The notes: generated by a model from the letters alone, not told the origin. Counted from the stretch's first letter, positions 36,665 through 45,269 are shown. The stretch is 64,000 nt of DNA from Marivita sp. (GCF_022763305.1 NZ_JALEGT010000051.1:24103-88102); one strand, 5' to 3'. Made by a program: numbers and translations.

Positions 36665-36829
36665 ATGGCACGTCGGTTTCATAAGCTTGCCAGCCGACGC
36701 TCTAAGGAAAAGACATCGTTGGAACGCTTTACTGGCAAGGTGAAGAGCTTGGAACCCGGACGCGTGGCAAGATCGCCGGAGACCTTTGTAAAGAGGCTAC
36801 GGGAGGAGTCGGTTTCTGAAGTGGTGTGA
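36665..36829 (+). CDS. Possible small basic protein (uncertain)
   Basis: 54 codons, MARRFHKLASRRSKEKTSLE onwards, ending REESVSEVV. It is rich in Arg, Lys and Ser and has no recognised domain. No good ribosome-binding site precedes it. It lies on the same strand as the Imm11-like gene 107 bp downstream, so it could be a remnant of a gene that preceded it. It is listed because the stretch has no better candidate; it may be noise. Confidence 0.2.
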   Translation: MARRFHKLASRRSKEKTSLERFTGKVKSLEPGRVARSPETFVKRLREESVSEVV

Positions 36830-36936
36830 GATGTCTGACGGGAATGGCGTTGTTTTCAGGGTCGAAGCCCGGCACAAGAGACTTTGAGCGGTTGCACCCG
36901 AACGCGGCACGACGACGTGGTTTAAGGAGATGACAC

Positions 36937-37560
36937 TTGGCTTGGGTGTTCAATTCGGAAACGGTGGGACACTACACCACCACGTTCAAATTCCTCGATG
37001 GCGACGACATGAAGCTGTCGGTTCTGGACCCATATGTTGATGTCGGGATCAACCCGCCGGATGCCCTCGAAGCGACCCATTGCGGGCGGCCCATCGACAC
37101 GACATATCTGCCGACCCGGGCGCGGCCTTCGGGGCGGCGGCGCAGGCTGGCGGATGTCGTCGGGTGCCGGATCGGATTCATCGTGTCCGAAAAGTTCCGC
37201 GAGATCGTCGAGCGGTTCGAGCCGGGCGTGCATGGGTTTCATCCGATCACGATGGAATGGAAATCGGGCGAACCTGAGACCGGGCATTACATCTGGATCA
37301 TCCACCGGGCGATCAAGGGGCTGCACCCGACGCTGATCCACCCGCCCTATCCCGGGCCGATGGGTTTCTGGGACGGTCTGAATCCGCGCCGCCATCCGGA
37401 CGGTAAGGCGGTGTTCAGCGCCGAGGCCATCGGCGATGCCCATGCATGGTCCGATCCGCAACTGGACTACAGACGCATCGTCAGCGACGCCTTGTCAGAT
37501 GCCTTTATCGAGGCGGGGCTGACCGGTTACACGCGCGCTCGGCATATCGACGTGGTGTGA
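36937..37560 (+). CDS. Imm11 (DUF1629)-like immunity protein
   Basis: 207 aa starting at TTG 36937, which is supported by AAGGAG at 36925-36930; no ATG gives the full domain. The core has ADVVGCRIGFIVSEKFREIV, ERFEPGVHGFHPITMEW, and the part near the end SDALSDAFIEAGLTGY. These fit the DUF1629/Imm11 family found beside toxins of contact-dependent or type VI systems. No toxin gene is adjacent; both flanks are gene-poor. It could be an orphan immunity gene kept after loss of its toxin. Family call moderate. Confidence 0.6.
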   Translation: MAWVFNSETVGHYTTTFKFLDGDDMKLSVLDPYVDVGINPPDALEATHCGRPIDTTYLPTRARPSGRRRRLADVVGCRIGFIVSEKFREIVERFEPGVHGFHPITMEWKSGEPETGHYIWIIHRAIKGLHPTLIHPPYPGPMGFWDGLNPRRHPDGKAVFSAEAIGDAHAWSDPQLDYRRIVSDALSDAFIEAGLTGYTRARHIDVV

Positions 37561-38063
37561 TGCGCCACAAATCCAAATCTGTCTGATTTCAAAGAGTACT
37601 GATCCCGCACGCGATCAGCGAGGTACGAAAATGTCCACTGTCGGCGATTTGTACTTCCCCAAAGGTTTTCGGCAGGTCGTTGCGCAGGCACTTCTGTATG
37701 CGGGACCCGCCGCAGCCTGTGTCGTGAAGAACGCCGAAGGGCGTCCCACCTTTGCAGTTGAGGAGCCGATGCACTGAAAATGCGTCGCGCGCGGGCCTTG
37801 GGAGGCCGACATCGCGCAGGGGGATCGAGTTACCACCCAGGGAGGGGCAGCGTGGCTGGGCAGAATGGGTAGCTCTCGAACGGGGAGGAATAATAGGGGC
37901 CGGCTTGTTTTACGACCTCAACACCGGGCCGGACAACTACTTCAGTCTCGACAAGTTGCGGACGGCGAAATGGGCTGGGAACGGACGAAGGCACGCGCGG
38001 TGAAGGTTCGACGCGGGCGCGGTAGTTTGGGCTCGAAGCGGTCTTACATCCTTCGATGCACCC
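37561..38063. other. Gap after Imm11-like gene with possible gene remnants
   Basis: 503 bp without a clear gene. Two short frames on the plus strand may be remnants. The frame 37631-37777 reads MSTVGDLYFPKGFRQVVAQA and stops after 48 codons. In the other, 37752-38003, only the end looks protein-like (GIIGAGLFYDLNTGPDNYF, then SLDKLRTAKWAGNGRRHAR). Neither has a recognised family. Together with the gene-poor stretch upstream this frames the Imm11-like gene as an isolated accessory insertion. Confidence 0.35.
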
Positions 38064-39272
38064 TCAGACCCGCCGCAGCGCCAGCACGGAATTCAACCCT
38101 CCGAAGGCAAAGGCGTTCGACAGGGCCACATCGACCTTGGCCTCGCGCGCCTCGTTCGGCACCACATCGAGCGCGCATTCGGGGTCCGGTTCCTCGTAGC
38201 CGATGGTGGGGGCGATGACCCCGTCGCGCAGGGCCATGATGCAGGCCAGAAGCTCGATCGCGCCGGTGCCCCCGATGCAGTGCCCGTGCATCGACTTGGT
38301 GGACGAGATCATCAGCCGGTCGGCATGGGCCCCGAACACATCCGCTACGGCGGCGCATTCGGTCTTGTCATTGGCAGCGGTGCCAGTGCCGTGGGCATTG
38401 ATATAGCCCACGTCTTCGGGGTTCAGCTTGGCATCATGCAGCGCGCCGGCAATCGCGCGCGCGGCGCCGTTCTTGGACGGCATCACGATGTCCGAGGCGT
38501 CCGAGGTCATGGCAAACCCCACCACTTCGGCCAGGATCTCGGCCCCGCGTTTGCGGGCGTGCTCGTACTCCTCGAACACGAAGACGCCTGCGCCTTCGCC
38601 CTGCACCATGCCGTTGCGGTTGGCGCTGAAGGGGCGGCAGGCGTCCTTGGACATGACACGCAGCCCTTCCCACGCCTTCACGCCACCAAAGCAGAGCATG
38701 GATTCGGACCCGCCGGTGATCATGACCGGGGCCAGCCCGCCATGCACCATCTGGAAGGCCTGGGACATGGCGTGGTTGCTTGAGGCGCAGGCGGTGGACA
38801 CTGTGAAGGTCGGGCCTTTGAGGTTGAACTCCATCGACACATGGCTTGCGGCGGCGTTGTTCATCAGCTTAGGCACGACAAACGGGTGGACCCGGTTCTT
38901 GCCCTCTTCGTAGACGCTGCGGTAATTCTCATCGAGCGTGGTCATGCCACCGCCGGAATTGCCCAGCACGACACCGGATTTCGCAGCCAGCTCGCCAGAG
39001 AACTCCAGCCCCGCCTGCGCCAGTGCTTCGCGGGCGGCGATCAGGGTGAACTGGGTGAACCGGTCATAGAGCGACAATTGCTGACGGTTGAAATGCGCGG
39101 TTTCGTCAAAATCATGCACCTGCGCGCCGATCTGGATCGCCAACCGCTCCACATCGCGGAACACCAAAGGGCCGATGCCACAGCGCCCTTCGCGCATCGC
39201 CTCGAGCGTGTCGTGCACGGACAGTCCCAGCGCGTTGACTGTGCCCGCCCCGGTGATGACCACGCGCTTCAT
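38064..39272 (-). CDS. NodE/FabF-like beta-ketoacyl-ACP synthase
   Basis: 402 aa. The catalytic triad of ketosynthases is present: Cys162 (STACASSNHAMSQA), His294 (INAHGTGTAANDKTE) and His331 with Lys326 (SSTKSMHGHCIGG). Blocks such as GGVKAWEGLRVMSKDACRPF, GEGAGVFVFEEYEHARKRGA and GYEEPDPECALDVVPN resemble rhizobial NodE more than housekeeping FabF. It elongates acyl chains on a carrier protein, presumably the ACP encoded 6 bp upstream. With lpxD next door a role in making a special acyl chain for lipid A or another envelope lipid is inferred. Confidence 0.88.
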   Translation of the reverse strand: MKRVVITGAGTVNALGLSVHDTLEAMREGRCGIGPLVFRDVERLAIQIGAQVHDFDETAHFNRQQLSLYDRFTQFTLIAAREALAQAGLEFSGELAAKSGVVLGNSGGGMTTLDENYRSVYEEGKNRVHPFVVPKLMNNAAASHVSMEFNLKGPTFTVSTACASSNHAMSQAFQMVHGGLAPVMITGGSESMLCFGGVKAWEGLRVMSKDACRPFSANRNGMVQGEGAGVFVFEEYEHARKRGAEILAEVVGFAMTSDASDIVMPSKNGAARAIAGALHDAKLNPEDVGYINAHGTGTAANDKTECAAVADVFGAHADRLMISSTKSMHGHCIGGTGAIELLACIMALRDGVIAPTIGYEEPDPECALDVVPNEAREAKVDVALSNAFAFGGLNSVLALRRV

Positions 39273-39278
39273 CGCTGG

Positions 39279-39539
39279 TCAGTCCTTCTGTCGGGCGATC
39301 AGCCCCTCGATCCCGGCCAGAACCGAGGCCACTGACGAGATGTCGAAATCGCTTTTTTCCGGTTCATTGGCGTTGAAGGGCACCTCGATGTCGAATTCCT
39401 CTTCGAGGGCGAAGATACATTCGACCAGTCCCATGCTGTCGATCCCGAGGTCCTGCATCGTGTCGGTCATGCTCACATCCGACGGCTCGATCATGGCTTG
39501 CTCCGCAATGATGCGGATGACCCGGTCCTGTACGCTCAT
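39279..39539 (-). CDS. Dedicated acyl carrier protein
   Basis: 86 aa. The phosphopantetheine serine is Ser35 in LGIDSMGLVECIFALEEEF, a DSMG version of the DSL motif. The sequence after it (DIEVPFNANEPEKSDFDISS) is unlike housekeeping AcpP and closer to specialised carriers such as NodF or AcpXL. It is followed 6 bp downstream by the NodE-like ketosynthase gene, so the two are a matched pair. lpxD lies 37 bp upstream on the same strand. The start at 39539 is chosen over longer options lacking similarity. Confidence 0.88.
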   Translation of the reverse strand: MSVQDRVIRIIAEQAMIEPSDVSMTDTMQDLGIDSMGLVECIFALEEEFDIEVPFNANEPEKSDFDISSVASVLAGIEGLIARQKD

Positions 39540-39576
39540 CTGTCCGATCCGATGGCTGTTGCAACTGCCCCGTGAT

Positions 39577-40668
39577 CTAGTCGCTTGGACCCGTCTTTGA
39601 AACCGCTTTCTTGAGGCTGGCGACATCCACGATCAGGCGCGGCAGGCGGCGGAGCTGGCGGTAGATCTCAAGCTGGCTGTCCATCTTCATCGCCGGATAG
39701 CCCAGCATGACGCGGCCCGAGGGCACATTGGACAGCACCTTGGTGGCCCCGCCGGTGACCACGTTGTCCCCGATGAAGAGGTTGTCGCTGACCCCGGTCT
39801 GCCCCCCCAGCACGACATTGTTGCCGATGCGGCTGGACCCGGCGATGCCGACCTGCGCGCAGATCAGGCAATCGTTGCCGATCACCACGTTATGGCCGAT
39901 CTGGGCGAGGTTGTCGAACTTGCACCCGTTGCCGATGCGGGTGGCGCGCACCGTGCCCCGGTCGATGCAACTGTTGGCGCCAAGCTCCACATCGTCGCCG
40001 ATCTCGACGCCGCCCAGCGAATGGATGCGGGCATAGCTTTGCGCGGTCGCCCCCGCCTGATCCCCCAGCGTTTCGCGCACCTTTTCCGCGGCCGAGGGTT
40101 CGGGGGTGACGAAGGAGAACCCATCGGCACCGACTGTGGCCCCGAAATGCGCGATGAAGCGGTCGCCTATGGTGACGCCGTGGCCGATCCTGACGCCCGG
40201 ATGCAGCAGCGCGCCCTCTCCGATCCGCGTGTCGCGTCCGACAAAGACCTGCGCGCCGATCACCGATCCCGCGCCGATCCGGACGCCTGCACCTATGACA
40301 GCGAACGGCCCCACCGAGACGCCGTCGCCCAGTTGCGCCGTGGGGTCGATCACTGCTGTCTCGTGTATGCCTGTCGGATATCCGGCACCCGGATCCATCA
40401 TGGCCGACAGGCCCGACATCGCGAACCGGGGGCGCGGCGACATCAGGGCGGCGTCCAGCCCCATCGCCCGCCAATCCGCGCCGTCCCAGAGCATCGCCGC
40501 GCGCGCCCTGCCCTGCCACAGTTGATCCGCAAATTCAGGTTTCATCGCGAGGGCGAGATCACTCTCGCCAGCCTGCGCCGGTTCGGCCACGGCCGACACC
40601 TTCAATGCGGTATCGCCTTCGGCGCGGATGCCGAGGGCGTCCGCGATCTGTGCAATGGTGTAGGACAT
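39577..40668 (-). CDS. lpxD: UDP-3-O-acylglucosamine N-acyltransferase
   Basis: 363 aa. It adds the second 3-hydroxyacyl chain in lipid A synthesis, using acyl-ACP. The N-terminal uridine-binding domain (MSYTIAQIADALGI...) is followed by a left-handed beta helix of hexapeptide repeats (IDPTAQLGDGVSVGPFAVI, GVRIGHGVTIGDRFIAHFGA). The active-site His is expected in CKFDNLAQIGHNVVIGNDC. It normally lies in the bamA-lpxD-fabZ-lpxA cluster, but here it is beside a NodE-like ketosynthase and ACP, so it may be a second or relocated copy. Confidence 0.92.
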   Translation of the reverse strand: MSYTIAQIADALGIRAEGDTALKVSAVAEPAQAGESDLALAMKPEFADQLWQGRARAAMLWDGADWRAMGLDAALMSPRPRFAMSGLSAMMDPGAGYPTGIHETAVIDPTAQLGDGVSVGPFAVIGAGVRIGAGSVIGAQVFVGRDTRIGEGALLHPGVRIGHGVTIGDRFIAHFGATVGADGFSFVTPEPSAAEKVRETLGDQAGATAQSYARIHSLGGVEIGDDVELGANSCIDRGTVRATRIGNGCKFDNLAQIGHNVVIGNDCLICAQVGIAGSSRIGNNVVLGGQTGVSDNLFIGDNVVTGGATKVLSNVPSGRVMLGYPAMKMDSQLEIYRQLRRLPRLIVDVASLKKAVSKTGPSD

Positions 40669-40696
40669 GCTGCCTCCGGCCTGATTGCCGAGAGAT

Positions 40697-42310
40697 TTAG
40701 CTGCGAACGCCGCCGATCTCCACCCCTGCCGCACGAAGGGCGTCCCAGATCGCCGCATCGCGACCGTAGACATCGCGGCGGTACTTGGTGTGGCCCTTGG
40801 CCGTCGTGAAGGCGGTCCGGTAGATCAGGTGCACCGGCACGGGCTGATCGAGGTTGACCCGCGTTTCGGACCCGCTGCGCAGACGCGACTGGAAAAAGCC
40901 GACCGGATCATCGGTCTGTCGTGCCAGCAACGCATAGGCAAAATCGTGCGGATCATTGAGACGCACGCAGCCATGGCTGTAGGTGCGTACCTCGCGCGAA
41001 AACAGGCTCTTGGCCGGTGTGTCATGCAGGTAGATGTTGTGCTTGTTGGGGAACATGAACTTGACCGTTCCCAGCGCGTTGTTCGGTCCCGGCGGCTGAC
41101 GCATGGCAAACGGGAAGCTGTTGCCGCTGTAGCGGGCAAAGCTCTGGTTGCGGCTGACGACACGGCCCCGGCTGTCAGTGATCTGCAGATGCGATACGGC
41201 CCCCGGATTGGAGCGCAGTTTCGGCAGGTACTCATTCACGATGATCGAGCGCGGCACGTACCAACTCGGGTTGATCACCATATGGTCCATCACATCCGAG
41301 AATTCCGGTGTCTGACGGTCGATGTCCTGATGACCGACAACCGACCGGGTCTCGAAGGTCAGCTTGCCATGGTCGAAGATACGGGCGTTGAAATCCGTAA
41401 GATTGACAAGAATGTGCCGATCACCAAGGCCCTCGGGCTTGTTGATCCAGCGTTCGCGCTCCATCGCCACGATGACCGATTTCAGCCGGTCCTGCGGCGG
41501 GACGTTGATCTGGGCGAGCGTTTCACCCCCGGCCACGCCATCGACGGTCAGGCCGTGGTCTTCCTGGAAGGTGCGAACCGCTTCGGTCAGGGATGTGTCG
41601 TAGCGCGCCGTGACAGTGGGATCGAGATAGCCCATCGCGATGAGACGGTCGCGCAGCGCCACAACCCCTGCCCCGGTAACACCGGGCTCATACTTGCCGG
41701 AGGGCACAGGCGCACCCCACCCGCCATGGGCGATGCGATGTTCCAGCCGCATCTTGGATTTCATCAGTCGGGCGTATTCCTGCGACTGCGGCACCAGCGA
41801 CGCAAGAAACGCCTGCGGGGCATCCGACATCAGCCCGTCGAGGTAGTAGCTGGTCTCGCGGCGCGGGATGTCGCGGACGATTTCATTGCGGACGCGGCGC
41901 GGATTGTCGATCACGCCGGTCTGCAGATCGCGGGCAAACTGGAGATAGAGTTCGGTCAGCGACACTTCGAGCGCACCACGGTCGAATCCGCTCCGGACGG
42001 ACGCCATGCGCGACAGGAGCGCCTCGGCGTCATATCGCGATGCAGGCAGTCCGTGGTAATGCGCCATGCTCAGCGCCTCGAGCAACGCGGTGCGGCGTTC
42101 GAGATCGGCCGGCGTGCCACCGGTCCAGATCGGCTCGAATCCACGCTCACGGTAAAAGGCGGCGATCTGCTCGTCGCCTGACAGGCTTTCGGCCACGGCT
42201 TGCTGGAAGGCCGTGACCTGAACCGCTCCGGCGCTCTGCGGGACCGTATAGCTGGCCGCCACAAGGGCGATCACGGCTGCGCCACGCAAAAACGTCCGAT
42301 AGGTCATCAT
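40697..42310 (-). CDS. L,D-transpeptidase, YcbB/LdtD-like
   Basis: 537 aa with a signal peptide (FLRGAAVIALVAASYTVPQS, about residues 6-25). A scaffold region (AAFYRERGFEPIWTGGTPAD) is followed by a peptidoglycan-binding domain (LTEAVRTFQEDHGLTVDGVA). The YkuD catalytic domain has the active-site motif TYSHGCVRLNDP with Cys448 and His446. It makes 3-3 cross-links in peptidoglycan and is insensitive to most beta-lactams. Two adjacent ATGs (42310, 42307) follow GGAGAG. It diverges from the DUF882 (YcbK-like) gene, repeating the ycbB-ycbK neighbourhood of E. coli in a different arrangement. Confidence 0.92.
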   Translation of the reverse strand: MMTYRTFLRGAAVIALVAASYTVPQSAGAVQVTAFQQAVAESLSGDEQIAAFYRERGFEPIWTGGTPADLERRTALLEALSMAHYHGLPASRYDAEALLSRMASVRSGFDRGALEVSLTELYLQFARDLQTGVIDNPRRVRNEIVRDIPRRETSYYLDGLMSDAPQAFLASLVPQSQEYARLMKSKMRLEHRIAHGGWGAPVPSGKYEPGVTGAGVVALRDRLIAMGYLDPTVTARYDTSLTEAVRTFQEDHGLTVDGVAGGETLAQINVPPQDRLKSVIVAMERERWINKPEGLGDRHILVNLTDFNARIFDHGKLTFETRSVVGHQDIDRQTPEFSDVMDHMVINPSWYVPRSIIVNEYLPKLRSNPGAVSHLQITDSRGRVVSRNQSFARYSGNSFPFAMRQPPGPNNALGTVKFMFPNKHNIYLHDTPAKSLFSREVRTYSHGCVRLNDPHDFAYALLARQTDDPVGFFQSRLRSGSETRVNLDQPVPVHLIYRTAFTTAKGHTKYRRDVYGRDAAIWDALRAAGVEIGGVRS

Positions 42311-42650
42311 TTTCTCTCCAAAAGGCCCAAACCCAACCCGCAAGGGTACAGCGTTGTTCCCGATGGTCCCGTTGGCAGCCACGGCTGTCCATTCACAAAA
42401 AGTTTGTTTTTGCGTTTTATCAGGGACATGCGGCACCTCTGCATCGCCCATGGCACGTGTAGCGTAACTTTAACACAGTTTGCGAGTTTAAGCAGAATCC
42501 TGCCGAAAATGCTTGAATTGGAAATTTCCTCGGAACTTTAGGTTTTTTTGAGATTCGGGATGTGTCATAGTCTGCGCACCAAGGCATTCGGCAGGTCCGT
42601 GGAACGACACGGACGACGGGTAAAGTGAAAAACGGGACAGGCACTTTTCA
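42311..42650. other. Divergent promoter region of L,D-transpeptidase and DUF882 genes
   Basis: 340 bp without a gene. It is less GC-rich than its surroundings, with runs such as AGTTTGTTTTTGCGTTTTAT (42399-42418) and GGTTTTTTTG (42541-42550), as expected for promoters. No clear operator dyad or riboswitch was recognised. Both neighbouring genes act on peptidoglycan, so shared control is plausible. Confidence 0.45.
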
Positions 42651-43220
42651 ATGACTGACACGGTATCTGGCGGCTTCACGCGCCGTGGATTGCTGGCCGC
42701 CTTCGCGGCAACAGCTGTCACAGCGGCGCCAACTTTCGCAAATGCGGCAGGGTTCCTGCGCGGCGGGGGGGATATCCGACGGATCAAGATGTACTCTGGC
42801 CGCACCGGCGAACGCATCGACATGATCTACTGGATCGAAGGTGAATATATCGGGGACGCCGTCAAAGAGGTGCACCACTTCATGCGCGACTGGCGCACCA
42901 ATGACGTGAAATCCATCGATCTGCGCACGATCGACATTATGGCGGCGGCGCATAATCTTCTCGACGTATCCGAACCCTACATGCTTCTGAGCGGCTATCG
43001 CAGCCCCAAGACCAACGCTATGCTGCGCAGCCGCAGCTCCGGCGTTGCAAAGAATTCCCTGCATCTCAAGGGCCAGGCGGCAGACCTGCGCCTCAATTCG
43101 CGGTCGGTCAACCAGATGGCGCGCGCCGCAGCGGCCTGCAAGGCCGGAGGCGTCGGCCGCTATTCCGGGTCGAACTTCGTGCACATGGATTGCGGTCCCG
43201 TCCGCAGCTGGGGCGGGTAA
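42651..43220 (+). CDS. DUF882/YcbK-like peptidase M15-type protein
   Basis: 189 aa. A Tat signal (GGFTRRGLLAAFAATAVTAA with twin arginines) is followed by the DUF882 domain. Zinc-site motifs of the M15A fold are SGYRSPKTNAMLR, KNSLHLKGQAADLRLN (His and Asp ligands) and NFVHMDCGPVRSWGG (distal His). It probably cleaves or binds peptidoglycan in the periplasm. The family includes E. coli MepK (YcbK), which cuts the 3-3 cross-links made by L,D-transpeptidases, and the divergent neighbour is exactly such an enzyme. Start at ATG 42651. Confidence 0.88.
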   Translation: MTDTVSGGFTRRGLLAAFAATAVTAAPTFANAAGFLRGGGDIRRIKMYSGRTGERIDMIYWIEGEYIGDAVKEVHHFMRDWRTNDVKSIDLRTIDIMAAAHNLLDVSEPYMLLSGYRSPKTNAMLRSRSSGVAKNSLHLKGQAADLRLNSRSVNQMARAAAACKAGGVGRYSGSNFVHMDCGPVRSWGG

Positions 43221-43249
43221 CGCACCCTTTCCATCTGTTACACATGATG

Positions 43250-43283
43250 AAGGCTGCCGATCCGGCAGCCTTTGCCTTTTTGA
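43250..43283 (+). terminator. Intrinsic terminator after DUF882 gene
   Basis: AAGGCTGCCG (43250-43259) / CGGCAGCCTT (43263-43272) stem with a 3-nt loop, followed by TTGCCTTTTTG. It lies between the convergent DUF882 and autotransporter genes. Confidence 0.85.
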
Positions 43284-43313
43284 AGGACGGGGACACGCAG
43301 CCCCCTTCCCCGA

Positions 43314-45269
43314 TCAGAACGACATCTTGTAGGTCACTGCGCCGGTAAAGCCGCGCGATCCGTCGAGGCCGATGGAACTTGTGCCGGTCAGGCTCAGGAA
43401 CGCCCCCGATCCCATCTCCTTGACCACCGAGCCCGAGATGTAGCCCCATGTCTGGTCCGGACGCGGCGCGGACACGCTGCCGAGCGTGTTGGCATCCGGC
43501 CCGAGCGACACGACCAGCGGATCATCGTTGAAATCATGCTCGATCGAGCCACGCAGGTTGAACACCACCCCGTCCATGTTCGCCGGCGAGAAGATAGCGG
43601 ACAGACCTGCGGTCAGGCGCTTGGATTCGTATTCGCTGTCGCCATAGGACAGGCTGGCTGCGCCATTCGATTCGGTGAAGCCGTCGATGGACACCTTTTC
43701 CCATGTGTAATGCGCAAACGGGTTGAGCCGCACCTGATCGTTCAGCGGATAGATCGCGCCGCCACCGATCCGGGCAAAGCGATAGCTGCCTTCGGTATCG
43801 GCAGTGTAGGTCTCGGTCGCAGGACCAAGGGTAAAGCTGCGGGTGATGTCATCGACATTGATCCGCCCGCCGCCGAAGGCCGCGTTCAGATAGTATTTTG
43901 GAGACAGGGCAATCTGGCCGAACACGACGCCGATCAACAAGTCCGTGTCGAAACCGCCCGCGTCATTGTCGAAATCGACCTCGCCGTAATCAAGGCTGAT
44001 CCCCGCGCCGATGGTCGCATTGGGTGCAACCGCGATGTCGGCCCCCGCCTTGAGCACCCGCGTCGCCCCTTCGAGCCCCGGTGTCACCTGCTGCGCGTCG
44101 CCCTCGAAACTGCCGAAATCAAGGCTGGCATAGACGTCGATCTCGCCCACCTCGCGGCGCCGCCGCTCGCCGTTTTCGTCCGTGGTGAACAGCACCGTGG
44201 GGTTCATCCGGTTCTCGATCGAAAGCCCGTGCTGACGCAAGGCGGTCATCGTGGCCACGGAAATCGCACCGGTCTGCGTGGCCGCCTGAAGCCCGGCAAA
44301 CGCCGCCTGACCGAACAGCGCATGGGCCGAAGTCGTGGGGTGGACACCGTCGGCAAAGACGCGCTGCTCGCTGTCGGCGCTGGCGTTCAACCCCTGCAGA
44401 CAGCTGAGCGAGGTGTCCGGACAGGCCGGGATCACGGCAGCATTCGGCGCGGTGAACCCGTATTTCGCCGGATCGGCCTGAACCGCGCCCAAAAGCTTCT
44501 GGCTGTCCACGATCACCGCGCGGTCCCCGATGGAGGCCAGCAGGGTGCTGTTGAACGCGTTGGTCAAGGCTGTCTGCAGACCTGCGCCCTGCGGACCCGA
44601 GGAAATACCGAAAGGCGTCGTGCCGATGTCCGGGATGGTGACGACAATCACGGACTCCGCACCGGCCGCGCGAACGCGGTCGACAAGACCCACCAGTTCG
44701 GTGGCGGCCTGCGCCATGTTCGCCGCTGCCGCATCGGGCGCAAGCAGACCGCCTCCAACCGCGCCAGCCTGCGCGAAGACATCGTTGGCCCCGCCCCAGA
44801 GAATGACCAGATCGTTCTCGCCCAGCTCGGGGCGATCCGCCAGCATCCGGTCCACCTGTTCGGTCAGCGACCGTGTGGTGATGCCCTGCGACGGGTTGAA
44901 TCCGATACCCGTCGGGTCGGTCACGCGCGATCCACCTTCGGCATAGATCGTGCCGCCCAGCGCCACTTCGCCCTGCCCGGCCAGCGGCACCGCCGAATAG
45001 ACATTGGGACCAAGGGCCAAACCCAGCTCGCGGCCAAGGAATTCGCCATAGGTCAGCGACGATCCGTCGGGCGCGTTGGTCAGGAACTTGTAGTTGATGA
45101 CCGGCAGTGCCCCCATCCCGCCCGCAATCACCGATTGCGAATAGGCCCCCGCATCGCTCAGCGAGTCGCCTATGATGAATACATCATCGAAGCGCAGCTC
45201 TTCTGCGGTGGCGAGACCCGCAAGTCCCGTGAGCATGGTGCTGGCAAGGGCAAGTGTTCTGAACGTCAT
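43314..45269 (-). CDS. GDSL-lipase autotransporter
   Basis: 651 aa with a signal peptide (MTFRTLALASTMLTGLAGLA). The SGNH/GDSL passenger (about residues 25-335) has block I FIIGDSLSDAGAY with Ser36, block III LVILWGGANDVFAQAG and block V FADGVHPTTSAHALFG with the catalytic Asp-His. The C-terminal 270 residues form an autotransporter barrel with alternating strands, from about EIDVYASLDFGSFEGDAQQV, and end in Phe (GFTGAVTYKMSF). It is a surface-displayed esterase or lipase. GGGAGGA precedes the ATG at 45269. Confidence 0.93.
   Translation of the reverse strand: MTFRTLALASTMLTGLAGLATAEELRFDDVFIIGDSLSDAGAYSQSVIAGGMGALPVINYKFLTNAPDGSSLTYGEFLGRELGLALGPNVYSAVPLAGQGEVALGGTIYAEGGSRVTDPTGIGFNPSQGITTRSLTEQVDRMLADRPELGENDLVILWGGANDVFAQAGAVGGGLLAPDAAAANMAQAATELVGLVDRVRAAGAESVIVVTIPDIGTTPFGISSGPQGAGLQTALTNAFNSTLLASIGDRAVIVDSQKLLGAVQADPAKYGFTAPNAAVIPACPDTSLSCLQGLNASADSEQRVFADGVHPTTSAHALFGQAAFAGLQAATQTGAISVATMTALRQHGLSIENRMNPTVLFTTDENGERRRREVGEIDVYASLDFGSFEGDAQQVTPGLEGATRVLKAGADIAVAPNATIGAGISLDYGEVDFDNDAGGFDTDLLIGVVFGQIALSPKYYLNAAFGGGRINVDDITRSFTLGPATETYTADTEGSYRFARIGGGAIYPLNDQVRLNPFAHYTWEKVSIDGFTESNGAASLSYGDSEYESKRLTAGLSAIFSPANMDGVVFNLRGSIEHDFNDDPLVVSLGPDANTLGSVSAPRPDQTWGYISGSVVKEMGSGAFLSLTGTSSIGLDGSRGFTGAVTYKMSF

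Larger units (their letters stand above)
36152..36936. other. Gene-poor 785-bp stretch between glnE and Imm11-like gene
   Basis: No long credible gene. It contains several inverted repeats, the clearest being GCGAATGGCCG (36532-36542) / CGGCCATTCGC (36558-36568), a perfect 11-bp stem with a 15-nt loop. Two short open frames with ATG starts lie near its end: 36665-36829 (54 codons) and 36831-36887 (18 codons). Overall it looks like non-coding or decayed sequence in front of an orphan immunity-type gene. It may also hold a dispersed intergenic repeat; I cannot confirm copies elsewhere. Confidence 0.4.

Noticed and set aside
38064-40668. Nodulation gene cluster
   Set aside because: Only the ketosynthase and ACP resemble NodE and NodF; no nodABC or other nodulation genes are present, and the lpxD context points to envelope lipids.
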